NCBI GenBank assembly: GCA_045046905.1
Contig: JASFYU010000061.1
Span: 1 to 42,107 of the forward strand
DNA from: JASFYU01 sp045046905
GTDB lineage: Bacteria > Bacteroidota > Bacteroidia > Flavobacteriales > Flavobacteriaceae
Length of the DNA stretch: 42,107 nucleotides
Direction of reading: 5' to 3'
Shown in pieces: positions 7,378-15,818 of the stretch (its first letter is position 1; every line of letters starts with the position of its first letter). The notes below the pieces were generated by a model that saw nothing but the letters and a program-made list of their open reading frames with translations, searched no databases and was not told where the DNA came from. A program made the translations under genes and the position numbers.

Positions 7378-10044
7378 CGATATTTACGGTTGAGCGGCCT
7401 CGAGCCTTTGGTCGTAACCCCTGAAAGTAATTTTATCAATGTAGGAGAGCGGACCAATGTTGCCGGTTCGAAAAAATTTCTTCGTTTGGTCAAAGAAGAG
7501 AAATTTGAGGAAGCCTTGAATGTGGCCCGCAATCAGGTCGAAGGGGGTGCGCAGATTATCGATATTAATATGGATGATGGTTTGATTGATGGCAAAGTCG
7601 CCATGGTAAGGTTCTTGAACCTTGTAATGGCCGAACCTGATATTGCTCGGGTGCCCATAATGATCGATAGCTCAAAATGGGAAATCATTGAAGCCGGGCT
7701 TCAAGTAGTACAGGGCAAATGTGTGGTAAATTCGATTAGTTTAAAAGAAGGAGAGGAGCAGTTTATTCATCATGCAAAATTGATAAAACGCTATGGTGCT
7801 GCCGTAATTATCATGGCTTTTGATGAGGTGGGGCAGGCAGATAGCTATGAGCGACGTATTGAAATTTCGAAGCGTTCCTATACTATTTTGGTCGATAAAG
7901 TCGGCTTTGCTCCCGAGGATATTATTTTTGATTTGAATATATTTCCGGTGGCTACAGGAATGGACGAGCATAAATCAAATGCGCTTGATTTCATTAATGC
8001 GACCAAATGGGTAAAGAAGAACCTACCGTATTGTAGTGTGAGCGGGGGAGTAAGTAATGTATCATTTTCGTTTCGGGGTAACAACCCTGTACGAGAGGCC
8101 ATGCATTCGGTGTTTTTATATCATGCCATTAAAGCAGGAATGAACATAGGCATCGTCAACCCAACCATGTTGGAAATTTATGATGACATTCCTAAAGACC
8201 TATTGGAACGCGTCGAAGATGTGATTCTCAATCGCCGAGATGATGCTACAGAACGTTTGCTCGATTTTGCAGAATCGGTAGTGGGCAAGGCCAAGGAAAA
8301 CAAGGTGGATCTATCATGGCGAGAAGAACCCTTACAGAATAGAATAACAAGGGCCTTGGTAAAGGGTATAGACGCGTATATTGTTGCAGATGTAGAAGAA
8401 GCACGCTTGTTGGCAAAAGAACCGATAGAAGTAATCGAAATCAACCTAATGACAGGCATGAACGTTGTTGGAGATTTGTTCGGAGAAGGAAAAATGTTTT
8501 TACCACAGGTCGTGAAATCCGCACGTGTAATGAAAAAGGCAGTTGCGTATTTATTGCCTTATATAGAAGAAGCCAAAGGAGGAGTGCAACGGTCTAATGG
8601 TAAAATATTAATGGCGACCGTAAAAGGCGATGTTCATGATATCGGAAAAAATATCGTCAGTGTTGTTTTGGCCTGTAATAATTATGAAATTATTGATATG
8701 GGCGTGATGGTGCCCCCAGAAAAAATTATTGAGAAAGCAAAAGAGGAAAAGGTAGATATTATTGGCCTTAGCGGATTGATTACGCCTTCACTCGATGAAA
8801 TGGTGCATTTGGCAAAAGAGATGCAGCGTAAAGATTTTAGGGTTCCCTTATTAATCGGTGGTGCGACGACCAGTAAGGCACACACAGCTGTCAAAATCGA
8901 CCCTCAGTATAGCAATGCCGTGGTGCATGTAAATGATGCTTCCCGAGCTGTTACCGTTGTGGGTAGCTTATTGCGAAAAGGTAGTTCAGAGGGCTACAAA
9001 AAATCATTGAAAGACGATTATGAGGTCTTTAGGAACAAGTTTTTAAAGCGTAGCGTTCAAAAGAAATACAAAACAATCGAGGCGGCGAGAAAGAATAAAT
9101 TCAAGATTGATTGGAATGCTTCTAAAATTGTAAAGCCCAAAGTTTTGGGTATTCAGATTATCGAGGATATGGATTTGGAAAAGCTACTTCCTTTTGTAGA
9201 CTGGACCCCATTTTTCAGAAGTTGGGAGCTGCATGGTAAATATCCCGCAATCCTTACCGATAAGGTAGTTGGGGAGCAGGCCACCGAACTTTTTGCAGAT
9301 GCCCAAAAAATGTTAAAAGAAGTTTTGGCCGAAAAGCAATTAACGGCAAAAGGTGTTTTCGGACTTTTTAGGGCAAATACCATTAATGAGGATGATATTG
9401 AGCTTGTAGCCACTGAGCGAAACCCAAGTGTGACCTTTCGCACCCTACGCCAACAATTACAACGTAGAGAGGGTGTGCCCGACTATGCGTTATCTGATTT
9501 TATTGCTCCAAAAGAATCAGGAATTGAAGATTATATCGGTTGTTTTTGCGTAAGTACAGGTTTTGGAACTGCTAAATTGGCCAAAGGATATGAGGAAGAT
9601 TTAGACGATTACAATGCCATTATGATCAAGGCACTGGCAGATCGTTTGGCAGAAGCCTTTGCAGAATATTTACATAAAGAAGTGCGCACCAAACATTGGG
9701 GGTATGCCGCGAACGAAGAATTGAGCAATGAAGACCTGATCAAGGAATCGTACAAAGGTATTCGCCCGGCACCTGGTTATCCTGCCTGCCCTGATCATTT
9801 AGAAAAAGTAACCATTTGGGAGCTATTGAAGGTAGAAGAAAAAATAGGCGTAGAATTGACAGAAAGCCTGGCGATGTGGCCGGCAGCATCGGTTTCTGGC
9901 TACTATTTTGGAAATCCTGAAGCGAAATATTTCGGATTAGGAAAAATAAAAGAAGACCAAGTAGCCGATTTTGCCAACAGAAAGGGAATATCTTTGGGAA
10001 AAGCAAAAAAATGGTTGGCACCAAATATAGTTGAAGGTACCTAA
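7342..10044 (+). CDS. metH: Methionine synthase, folate/cobalamin/activation part
   Basis: A 900-residue protein holding the remaining MetH modules. The pterin-binding domain begins with NFINVGERTNVAGSKKF (about residues 30-46). The cobalamin-binding domain carries the DxHxxG motif in KGDVHDIGKNIV (about 427-440), followed by GLSGLITPS and LLIGGATTS. The C-terminal AdoMet reactivation domain carries RPAPGYPACPDH (about 806-817). It transfers the methyl group from 5-methyl-tetrahydrofolate through cobalamin to homocysteine on the MetH1 partner. The first 12 residues, rich in Asn, Thr and Gln, are encoded by a heptamer repeat, after which the normal flavobacterial N-terminus (RYLRLSGLEPL) begins. 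ATG at 7342 or 7345 could be used. Confidence 0.95.
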   Translation: MMPTTNNQQPTTRYLRLSGLEPLVVTPESNFINVGERTNVAGSKKFLRLVKEEKFEEALNVARNQVEGGAQIIDINMDDGLIDGKVAMVRFLNLVMAEPDIARVPIMIDSSKWEIIEAGLQVVQGKCVVNSISLKEGEEQFIHHAKLIKRYGAAVIIMAFDEVGQADSYERRIEISKRSYTILVDKVGFAPEDIIFDLNIFPVATGMDEHKSNALDFINATKWVKKNLPYCSVSGGVSNVSFSFRGNNPVREAMHSVFLYHAIKAGMNIGIVNPTMLEIYDDIPKDLLERVEDVILNRRDDATERLLDFAESVVGKAKENKVDLSWREEPLQNRITRALVKGIDAYIVADVEEARLLAKEPIEVIEINLMTGMNVVGDLFGEGKMFLPQVVKSARVMKKAVAYLLPYIEEAKGGVQRSNGKILMATVKGDVHDIGKNIVSVVLACNNYEIIDMGVMVPPEKIIEKAKEEKVDIIGLSGLITPSLDEMVHLAKEMQRKDFRVPLLIGGATTSKAHTAVKIDPQYSNAVVHVNDASRAVTVVGSLLRKGSSEGYKKSLKDDYEVFRNKFLKRSVQKKYKTIEAARKNKFKIDWNASKIVKPKVLGIQIIEDMDLEKLLPFVDWTPFFRSWELHGKYPAILTDKVVGEQATELFADAQKMLKEVLAEKQLTAKGVFGLFRANTINEDDIELVATERNPSVTFRTLRQQLQRREGVPDYALSDFIAPKESGIEDYIGCFCVSTGFGTAKLAKGYEEDLDDYNAIMIKALADRLAEAFAEYLHKEVRTKHWGYAANEELSNEDLIKESYKGIRPAPGYPACPDHLEKVTIWELLKVEEKIGVELTESLAMWPAASVSGYYFGNPEAKYFGLGKIKEDQVADFANRKGISLGKAKKWLAPNIVEGT

Positions 10045-10170
10045 GCTCAACTGGAGATGTATGTGTGACTAGAAAGGAATGTTATGTGCATAATGAAAAT
10101 CTAATTAGAAAGAACAGTTTTTTTAGGCAAATAGGAAAAGAAAACAATATAAAACCGCCCGAGTAAGAGT

Positions 10171-10200
10171 TCCCCCTTTGGGGGCTAGGGGGCCAAGCCC
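10171..10200. repeat. C/G palindromic repeat directly before metF
   Basis: CCCCC-TTT-GGGGG at 10172-10184 followed by CTAGGGGGCC, ending at the base before the metF ATG. Similar pyrimidine-TTTG-purine elements occur at 18086-18111 and 28662-28696. It would put a 5-bp all-GC hairpin in the ribosome-binding region. Confidence 0.7.
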
Positions 10201-11154
10201 ATGAAAGTAACAGATCATATCAAAAAAGCAAACGGGAAGACCTTGTTTTCCTTTGAAATAATTCCACCGATCAAAGGACGGAACATTAAGGAGTTGTACA
10301 GCAATATTGACCCTTTGATGGAGTTTAAGCCGCCCTTCATTGATGTTACAACTTCTCGAGAAGAGTACATCTACCTTGACCGTGACGGCTTATTAGACAA
10401 AAAACTAACGCGTATGCGGCCAGGAACGGTCGGAATCTGCGCCTCTATAAAACACAAATACGATGTTGATACGGTACCACATGTGCTTTGCGGTGGTTTT
10501 ACCAAAGAGGAGACAGAATATGTATTGGTCGATTGCCATTATCTGGGTATTGATAATGTAATGGCGCTTCGAGGGGATGCCATGCGTGAAGAAAAATATT
10601 TTGAACCTACAAAAGGCGGACACAACTATGCGACCAGTTTGGTAGAGCAGATTAAAAACCTGAACAGTGGAAAGTATCTGCATGAGGTAATTGAAACTGA
10701 TGATTGTGCCGATTTCTGTATAGGTGTGGCTGGCTATCCTGAAAAACACCTGGAAGCACCTTCTCTAAAATCAGATTTAAAACGGTTAAAAGAAAAGGTA
10801 GATGCCGGAGCCGATTATGTGGTGACGCAAATGTTCTTTGATAACCAAAAATATTTTGAATTTGTAGATGAAGCGAGGAAAATAGGAATCGAGGTGCCCA
10901 TTATACCTGGCATAAAACCCATAGCCGTTAAGCGTCATTTACAATTGTTACCACAAGTTTTTCGAATTGATTTACCCCAAGATTTAATCGATGCGGTCGA
11001 TGCCTGTAAGGACAATAAAGCCATTAGACAAGTGGGTATTGAATGGGGCATAGCACAGTCGAAAGAATTGAAGGCTGCAGGTGTACCACTCTTACATTTC
11101 TATTCGATGGGGAAATCTGATAATATACAGGCAATCGCAAAGGAGATTTTTTAG
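10201..11154 (+). CDS. metF: Methylenetetrahydrofolate reductase
   Basis: A 317-residue FAD-dependent MTHFR, which reduces 5,10-methylene- to 5-methyl-tetrahydrofolate, the methyl donor for the MetH pair encoded upstream. Family features are FSFEIIPP near residues 16-23 (catalytic Glu), the FAD/folate site segment NVMALRGD (about 120-127) and the GADYVVTQMFFDN block (about 204-216). The length is normal for the bacterial enzyme. It follows metH2 by about 155 bp on the same strand with no terminator between them, so a metH1-metH2-metF operon is likely. The ATG follows a GC-rich palindrome directly, which could affect initiation. Confidence 0.95.
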   Translation: MKVTDHIKKANGKTLFSFEIIPPIKGRNIKELYSNIDPLMEFKPPFIDVTTSREEYIYLDRDGLLDKKLTRMRPGTVGICASIKHKYDVDTVPHVLCGGFTKEETEYVLVDCHYLGIDNVMALRGDAMREEKYFEPTKGGHNYATSLVEQIKNLNSGKYLHEVIETDDCADFCIGVAGYPEKHLEAPSLKSDLKRLKEKVDAGADYVVTQMFFDNQKYFEFVDEARKIGIEVPIIPGIKPIAVKRHLQLLPQVFRIDLPQDLIDAVDACKDNKAIRQVGIEWGIAQSKELKAAGVPLLHFYSMGKSDNIQAIAKEIF

Positions 11155-11184
11155 GAGATAGCAGTTCTAGGTTTTTTGTTGCTA

Positions 11185-11240
11185 ATGAGGCATGAGGCAA
11201 AAGCGAGAAACGATAAGGGAAAAGGAAAGAACAACCATCA
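11185..11240. repeat. Degenerate heptamer array after metF
   Basis: A 7-bp period can be followed over eight units: ATGAGGC twice, then AAAAGCG, AGAAACG, ATAAGGG, AAAAGGA, AAGAACA, ACCATCA. The first two units are identical; later ones drift. It ends 25 bp before the next start codon. Confidence 0.6.
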
Positions 11241-11265
11241 ACTAAATTTTCTATTTTTACACTCC

Positions 11266-12366
11266 ATGAGGGTAATCTACTTTATTGGTCTTCTATTATC
11301 GATTACTTTTAGTTTTTCCCAAGATGTCGACCCTTCTAAGAGGTATACTTTGGATGCCAGCCAATTTTATGGCTCCATACTCCTTCATAATCCAGATATT
11401 TCACATTTAATAAGCGAACATCCTACAGGGTTGATTTTGGGTCTGAGCCGTAAGACTTATGGGCAAAAAGAATGGGAAGAGCTTTACAATTACCCCGATA
11501 TTGGCTACTCTTTTGTGTATCAAGACATGAATAATAGCACTTTGGGCAAAACTTTTAGCCTTTATGCTCATTTTAATTTTTACTTCTTTAAGCGCAATAT
11601 GCAGTTTCGGGTGGCTCAGGGTGTCACCTATGCTACCAATCCATATGATAGGGTTAATAATTTTCGGAACAACGCCTATGGCACAACTTTTATGAGCTCT
11701 ACCTTTTTAATGTTGAATTATCATAAGGAGAATATTTTCAAGGGATTGGGTTTTAAGGCCGGCCTGTCTATTATTCATTATTCCAATGGCAATGTAAAAT
11801 CGCCCAATGCCTCTACCAATACTCTTGCCTTTAATGCTGGGCTTACCTATGACTTGGATGGTGGTAAGGCGGTAGAATATTTAACCATAACGGATCGTGA
11901 AAAAGTCAAAGAACCCTTGCGCTATAATTTTGCCTTTCGAACAGGCATCAATGAAAGTGATGTTATTGGCCTGGGGCAGTATCCATTTTATATTTTTTCA
12001 GGCTATGTCGATAAGCGTTTAGGTCGAAAAAGTGCGATTCAGGTGGGAGGCGATGTGTTTTTATCTAACTTTTTAAAAGACCTAATCCGATATCAGGCCA
12101 TTGCATTTCCTGAATACGGAGTTTCGGCAGGTGATGATTATAAACGAGTTGGATTGTTTGTTGGGCATGAATTGTTTATCAATAAAATGAGCATCATTAC
12201 CCAATTGGGCTATTATATATATTACCCCTTTGATTTTGAAGGCAGAGTGTACAATCGAGTGGGAATGAAACGCTATTTTGGAAAAAATGTCTTTGCTGCC
12301 ATTACACTAAAATCGCATGGAGCCGCGGCGGAAGCAGTCGAATTCGGAATAGGGGTCAGATTGTAG
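11266..12366 (+). CDS. Acyloxyacyl hydrolase (lipid A 3-O-deacylase, PagL-like)
   Basis: A 366-residue outer-membrane protein. The ATG at 11266 gives a clean signal peptide (MRVIYFIGLLLSITFSFSQ); longer in-frame readings run into a repeat array and lack one. The barrel-like sequence has alternating hydrophobic residues and ends in Leu. The SIIHYSNGNVKSPN segment (about residues 180-193) contains the His-x-Ser pair that PagL enzymes use to remove the 3-O-acyl chain of lipid A. The family is common in Bacteroidota as an acyloxyacyl hydrolase; the actual substrate here is not known. It is followed closely by a lipoprotein gene on the same strand. Confidence 0.75.
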   Translation: MRVIYFIGLLLSITFSFSQDVDPSKRYTLDASQFYGSILLHNPDISHLISEHPTGLILGLSRKTYGQKEWEELYNYPDIGYSFVYQDMNNSTLGKTFSLYAHFNFYFFKRNMQFRVAQGVTYATNPYDRVNNFRNNAYGTTFMSSTFLMLNYHKENIFKGLGFKAGLSIIHYSNGNVKSPNASTNTLAFNAGLTYDLDGGKAVEYLTITDREKVKEPLRYNFAFRTGINESDVIGLGQYPFYIFSGYVDKRLGRKSAIQVGGDVFLSNFLKDLIRYQAIAFPEYGVSAGDDYKRVGLFVGHELFINKMSIITQLGYYIYYPFDFEGRVYNRVGMKRYFGKNVFAAITLKSHGAAAEAVEFGIGVRL

Positions 12367-12401
12367 AAATAAGAAACACGAAACACGAAACAAGAAATAT
12401 A
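12367..12401. repeat. Heptamer array before the head-GIN gene
   Basis: Five 7-bp units starting at the base after the preceding stop codon: AAATAAG, AAACACG, AAACACG, AAACAAG, AAATATA. It ends one base before the next start codon, so it fills the whole intergenic space. Confidence 0.7.
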
Positions 12402-12402
12402 G

Positions 12403-13206
12403 ATGCTAAAGATTAGAAATGTGAAATACAAGAATGTGACCTTTGGCTTTGCTCATAGGCTTATTTTCTTTTTTCTAAGCACTATTATTTTCTTTTCTTG
12501 CAACACAGAATCAGTTTCTGATTGTCTACAAAATGCGGGAGATATTGTGCGCAAGGAAATTGTAGTTTCCGATTTTACCAAGATTACCGTTTTTGAGAAA
12601 ATACAATTGATTCTGAAAGAAGGCCCAGTTACCAGAGTGGAAGTTGAAACCGGTGAATTTTTGATGAATGAGGTAAGCGCAATGGTCGAAGAAGGTCGCT
12701 TGATTCTCAAAAATGAAAACGGATGCAACCTATTCCGTAAATACGCAATCACCATAGTATATGTCACGGCGCCCAATATAGAGGAAATTCGAAGCAGTAC
12801 GGGCCTACCTATTCAAGGTGATGGGGTATTGACCTACTCGAATATTACTCTTTTATCAGAAAGTTTTATAAATGAAGAAACCGAAACTACCGATGGCGAA
12901 TTTGATTTGCAGCTAGACTCACAAAAAATTAATATAGTCGTAAATGGCATTGCCTATTTTAAAATTCGGGGAAAAACTGAAAATTTGAATATTACCATTG
13001 CATCTGGTGATTCTAGGGTCGAGGCTGAAAATCTGGTTGCTGAACATATTAGCTTGAATCATAGGGGCTCTAATGACTTACTTATTGATCCACAACAATC
13101 TTTAAAGGGCGTAATTCGCGGTACGGGCGATGTAATTAGTTTTAACCGCCCTGCTGAGGTTAGTGTACAAGAGCTTTTTAACGGGCGGTTGATTTTTAAA
13201 GAGTAA
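12403..13206 (+). CDS. Head GIN domain (DUF2807) lipoprotein
   Basis: A 267-residue predicted lipoprotein. A hydrophobic stretch at about residues 20-31 is followed by the lipobox FFSC with Cys33. The rest is a repetitive beta structure of the head-GIN/DUF2807 type: VVSDFTKITVFEKIQLIL near the start and the GSNDLLIDPQQ / GVIRGTGDVISF blocks near the end. Such proteins are secreted, beta-helical, and sometimes called putative adhesins; no ligand is known. The long N-terminal extension before the hydrophobic core suggests that translation may start further in, but no good ATG is available. Confidence 0.8.
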   Translation: MLKIRNVKYKNVTFGFAHRLIFFFLSTIIFFSCNTESVSDCLQNAGDIVRKEIVVSDFTKITVFEKIQLILKEGPVTRVEVETGEFLMNEVSAMVEEGRLILKNENGCNLFRKYAITIVYVTAPNIEEIRSSTGLPIQGDGVLTYSNITLLSESFINEETETTDGEFDLQLDSQKINIVVNGIAYFKIRGKTENLNITIASGDSRVEAENLVAEHISLNHRGSNDLLIDPQQSLKGVIRGTGDVISFNRPAEVSVQELFNGRLIFKE

Positions 13207-13333
13207 CAATTTTTTATATCGTTGTACGAATAAAAAATATGTAGTTAAAGCATTGTATTTAGTATAGTTTATAGGTTTTTCTTATAGCGAAGCGGTCTTG
13301 TATCTTTAGTTAGACACTAATGATTTTTATGTG

Positions 13334-14194
13334 CTATTTAATAGGGAGGTAAAACTCAGTTTTAAGCTTACTTTCCTCAGTTTTCTCCGGATTGTTCAGA
13401 TATTTTTCTCGAACCGTATCATCTCGTAATTCATATTCGTTTTCTAGTAACCAAGTATTAAAAATATAATCATATACCTGTGAAATATTGGCATAGCTCC
13501 CTTGGTAATGGAAAATGGCGAACCTGCCTCCTTTTAGGGCTTTAGTACCAATATCTCCTGAGGGTACCGCATTTTTATGAATAATCAAGCAGGCATCATA
13601 GCGAATTTTATTTTCATTGGTTATTTTGGGGTCATCATAGGGCAGCCCTATATGTTCGATTCCGGCTGTAAATAATTTTTGTGTTTTGACCTCCTTCCAT
13701 AGTGCGGCCCATGCGGCCCCATAGTCCATCGAATTGTAAGCGCCTGTCAGCCTGTAATAAATGCAGTTTTTGTCTTCGATGACGGCGATTTTCGGTTTCT
13801 TGATGTTCAGCGAAATTTTCATAGTGAGTGTTGTTTTTGTTTTAAACTGTTTGTTTTTTCGATAATTACTGGGTGTTGTTCCGAAGTAAAGTTTAAATGC
13901 CTTGGATAGGGAGGAGGGTGTTTTATAGCCCACATTATAGGCAACCTCCTCAATAGACAAGGTAGTATATCGAATCATTTTCGCGGCCGTTTCTAAACGT
14001 ATTCTAGAGATATAGGCTCCGATAGGCTCCCCTAAAAGTGCCCTGCTGATTCTATGAAAATGAAACGACGATAAATGTGATAGTTCGGCCAAGGTTTTAA
14101 GTTCGATTTTCGTATCAAGATTATTATGAATGTACTCTTTGATGATGTTCAATCTTTGCCGATAATAGACTCTGTTCGATACTTTTGATTTCAT
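13334..14194 (-). CDS. AraC family regulator with GyrI-like effector domain
   Basis: A 286-residue regulator. Two AraC helix-turn-helix units lie at residues 15-112: TLAELSHLSSFHFHRISRALLG and the second unit with IEEVAYNVGYKTPSSLSKAF. The C-terminal half (about 128-286) is a GyrI-like small-molecule-binding domain, as in SoxS/Rob-type and BmrR-type sensors, with TAGIEHIGLPYDDP and GGRFAIFHYQG. It probably senses a hydrophobic or cationic compound; the ligand is unknown. It is divergent from a serine hydrolase gene. An 8+8 bp inverted repeat in the shared intergenic region is a candidate binding site. Confidence 0.88.
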   Translation of the reverse strand: MKSKVSNRVYYRQRLNIIKEYIHNNLDTKIELKTLAELSHLSSFHFHRISRALLGEPIGAYISRIRLETAAKMIRYTTLSIEEVAYNVGYKTPSSLSKAFKLYFGTTPSNYRKNKQFKTKTTLTMKISLNIKKPKIAVIEDKNCIYYRLTGAYNSMDYGAAWAALWKEVKTQKLFTAGIEHIGLPYDDPKITNENKIRYDACLIIHKNAVPSGDIGTKALKGGRFAIFHYQGSYANISQVYDYIFNTWLLENEYELRDDTVREKYLNNPEKTEESKLKTEFYLPIK

Positions 14195-14213
14195 ATGCCC
14201 GCTATTGTTATGA

Positions 14214-14221
14214 CAAATGTA
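14214..14221 (-). promoter_or_regulatory. -7 element of the AraC-type gene
   Basis: On the minus strand this is TACATTTG, a full match to TAnnTTTG, 20 bp upstream of the ATG at 14194. No clear TTG lies at the expected -33 distance, which falls in the inverted repeat at 14232-14253; this suggests an activated or autoregulated promoter. Confidence 0.5.
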
Positions 14222-14231
14222 AATGGAAAAG

Positions 14232-14253
14232 AGATTGGATACTTTTCCAATCT
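14232..14253. promoter_or_regulatory. Inverted repeat, candidate operator between divergent genes
   Basis: AGATTGGA - 6 bp - TCCAATCT, perfect 8-bp arms, in the intergenic space between the AraC/GyrI regulator and the serine hydrolase. It overlaps the -33 zone of the regulator's promoter. A short hairpin in RNA is possible, but the position favours a protein-binding site. Confidence 0.5.
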
Positions 14254-14319
14254 TGCTGATTTTTGTGTCAAATCGTGTTGTAAGGGCTTGTGAGCTTTTT
14301 CGATTTTAGCAAATAGCAT

Positions 14320-14327
14320 TAAATTTG
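14320..14327 (+). promoter_or_regulatory. -7 element of the serine hydrolase gene
   Basis: TAAATTTG matches TAnnTTTG, 21 bp before the ATG at 14349. The nearest upstream TTG (14288-14290) is too far (29 bp) to be a normal -33 box. Confidence 0.45.
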
Positions 14328-14348
14328 GAGTATTAGTATCAGTTGAAA

Positions 14349-15518
14349 ATGGAAAATCCTATTCTTAAATACCTAAAAAACCTATTCGCCAAGCAAAGCG
14401 TGTTAGGTGATGATGTTCAATTGAGAGGATTGGTAGAGGCTGATAGGAGGTTGCAAGCCCTGATAGACGATAAAAAGATTCCCGGCTTGGCGATTACTGT
14501 GTTAAAGGAAAGCAACGTAATGTTTCAAAAAGGCTATGGTTATGCTGATATCGAAACCGAAACTAGGGTCGATCCCAGAAAAACTGTTTTTAGAATAGCA
14601 AGTGTATCTAAACCCATTGCCGCTACAGCTTTGGCGTATATGGTCGCCGAGGGTCAAATTAATTTGGATGCTTCTTTTTATGAGTATGTACCCTATTATC
14701 CAAAAAAACAGTGGGACTTTAGCCTGCGACAGCTAGCAAGTCATACTGCGGGTATTCGAGGGTATAGAGGTATGGAATATGGCCTTAACAAGCCTTACTC
14801 AATCAAAGAAAGCATCGAAATATTTAAAGATGACGATCTTCTTTTTGAACCTGGAACAAAGTATCAGTACAACAGCTACGACTGGGTGTTGATTTCTTTG
14901 GCGATGCAGGAAGTTAGCGGCATTCCGTTTGAGGAATATGTACAGCAGAAAGTATTGCAATCCTTGAAAATGAATAATACCTTTCCAGAACATGTTGTTT
15001 CGGCTACGCACAATAACCTAGAGAAAAGGGTGGCTGAGCATAGTCGAAGCCAATTAAATCGAGCCAATCACCTTGAGAAAGGGATAGCTGAGCCTAGTCG
15101 AAGCTACTCTAAAAATCGTAAAGGCTTCAGGATAGCTATTCCTGTTGACAATTTTTACAAATTGGCTGGGGGTGGCTACCTATCAACTTCGGAGGATATT
15201 GCCAAATTAGGCCAGGCGTATTTAGAAGGCAATATTTTAAATACAGAAGTGCTATCACAATTTTTAACTTCAGAAACTATAAATGGCACGCCAACGTACT
15301 ACGGACTTGGCTGGCAGGTAAGCGAGGATAAAAAAGGGCGGCCTTTTTATGGGCATATTGGTAATGGCGTCGGAGGCTATTCCAATTTTTTTGTATACCC
15401 TGAAGAGCAAATGGTATTCGCTATTTTGGTAAACTGTACCAACCCAAAAGTCCAAGATGAATTAGACGAAATTGTTGATGCTCTGATTAAGGCATCCCCC
15501 TTTTTGGGCGAGATCTGA
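14349..15518 (+). CDS. Serine hydrolase (class C beta-lactamase/DD-peptidase family)
   Basis: A 389-residue protein of the beta-lactamase-related serine hydrolases. The nucleophile motif SxxK is SVSK at residues 85-88. The tyrosine motif region is QYNSYDW at about 173-179 (YNS in place of the usual YSN). The third motif is GHIGNGVGG near residue 335, in place of HTG. Such proteins may be esterases, peptidases or true beta-lactamases; the sequence does not decide. There is no signal peptide at the ATG (14349) or at the TTG two codons earlier, so the enzyme may be cytoplasmic. Residues about 223-253 are an in-frame insertion made of two copies of a repetitive DNA element (LEKRVAEHSRS / LEKGIAEPSRS). 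Confidence 0.85.
   Translation: MENPILKYLKNLFAKQSVLGDDVQLRGLVEADRRLQALIDDKKIPGLAITVLKESNVMFQKGYGYADIETETRVDPRKTVFRIASVSKPIAATALAYMVAEGQINLDASFYEYVPYYPKKQWDFSLRQLASHTAGIRGYRGMEYGLNKPYSIKESIEIFKDDDLLFEPGTKYQYNSYDWVLISLAMQEVSGIPFEEYVQQKVLQSLKMNNTFPEHVVSATHNNLEKRVAEHSRSQLNRANHLEKGIAEPSRSYSKNRKGFRIAIPVDNFYKLAGGGYLSTSEDIAKLGQAYLEGNILNTEVLSQFLTSETINGTPTYYGLGWQVSEDKKGRPFYGHIGNGVGGYSNFFVYPEEQMVFAILVNCTNPKVQDELDEIVDALIKASPFLGEI
15017..15105. repeat. Two tandem copies of a GCTGAGC-TAGTCGAAGC repeat inside a gene
   Basis: Two 35-bp copies at 15017-15051 and 15071-15105, period 54 bp (18 codons), sharing GAGAAA, GCTGAGC and TAGTCGAAGC. Elements with the core TGAGC..AGTCGAAG are familiar as intergenic repeats in many bacteria. 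Here they are translated in frame within the serine hydrolase. Confidence 0.75.
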
Positions 15519-15720
15519 TGACGGCCAAGTAAGTGTCCTTGCACTGATTAGATTGCTATTTCTTCCTTTTTTATATCCTCTATATTGGCCTCGAGCCTAT
15601 TGGTTAGTTTGGTATTCCCAATAAATCAACCTATTTGAGAAATAATCCGCAATTATTCACTTCAATCCTTAGAAAATTAAAAAAATATAAAGGGAGTCCC
15701 TTATTTTTAATTTTAATGAT
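15519..15720. other. Intergenic region upstream of the Phe/Tyr attenuator
   Basis: I see no gene here. At 15689-15702 an AAGGG-AGT-CCCTT hairpin is followed by a T-rich run (ATTTTTAATTTT), which could be a weak terminator for the serine hydrolase. It also contains AGTCCC (15695-15700), identical to the 5' arm of the attenuator terminator. Confidence 0.4.
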
Positions 15721-15728
15721 TACTTTAG
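15721..15728 (+). promoter_or_regulatory. Possible -7 element of the Phe/Tyr operon leader
   Basis: TACTTTAG, one mismatch to TAnnTTTG, 18 bp before the leader-peptide ATG. Starting here, the terminated leader RNA would be about 140 nt, a typical attenuator size. No convincing -33 box is seen. Confidence 0.35.
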
Positions 15729-15746
15729 CCAGAGTTTTACAAGAGA

Positions 15747-15818
15747 ATGACAAAGCAATATTTCTATAACCGTTTCTATTTTTACTTCTTTTTTAAAGGA
15801 AGTACGGGACTGTTGTAG
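15747..15818 (+). CDS. Phe/Tyr-rich leader peptide of the aromatic operon
   Basis: A 23-codon ORF, ATG to TAG. Residues 1-16 read MTKQYFYNRFYFYFFF; the remainder is KGSTGLL. Ten of the twelve codons 5-16 are Phe (six) or Tyr (four). It lies 28 bp before an intrinsic terminator and upstream of prephenate dehydratase, an aminotransferase, prephenate dehydrogenase and DAHP synthase, so its composition matches exactly the end products of the operon. Ribosome stalling at these codons when Phe- or Tyr-tRNA is scarce would leave GGGACT (15806-15811, near the 3' end of the ORF) free to form an antiterminator. It resembles the enterobacterial pheA leader in principle, not in sequence. Confidence 0.88.
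   Translation: MTKQYFYNRFYFYFFFKGSTGLL

Noticed and set aside
11176..11265. Extended start for the acyloxyacyl hydrolase
   Set aside because: The extension is translated from a heptamer array and would bury the signal peptide that begins at 11266.
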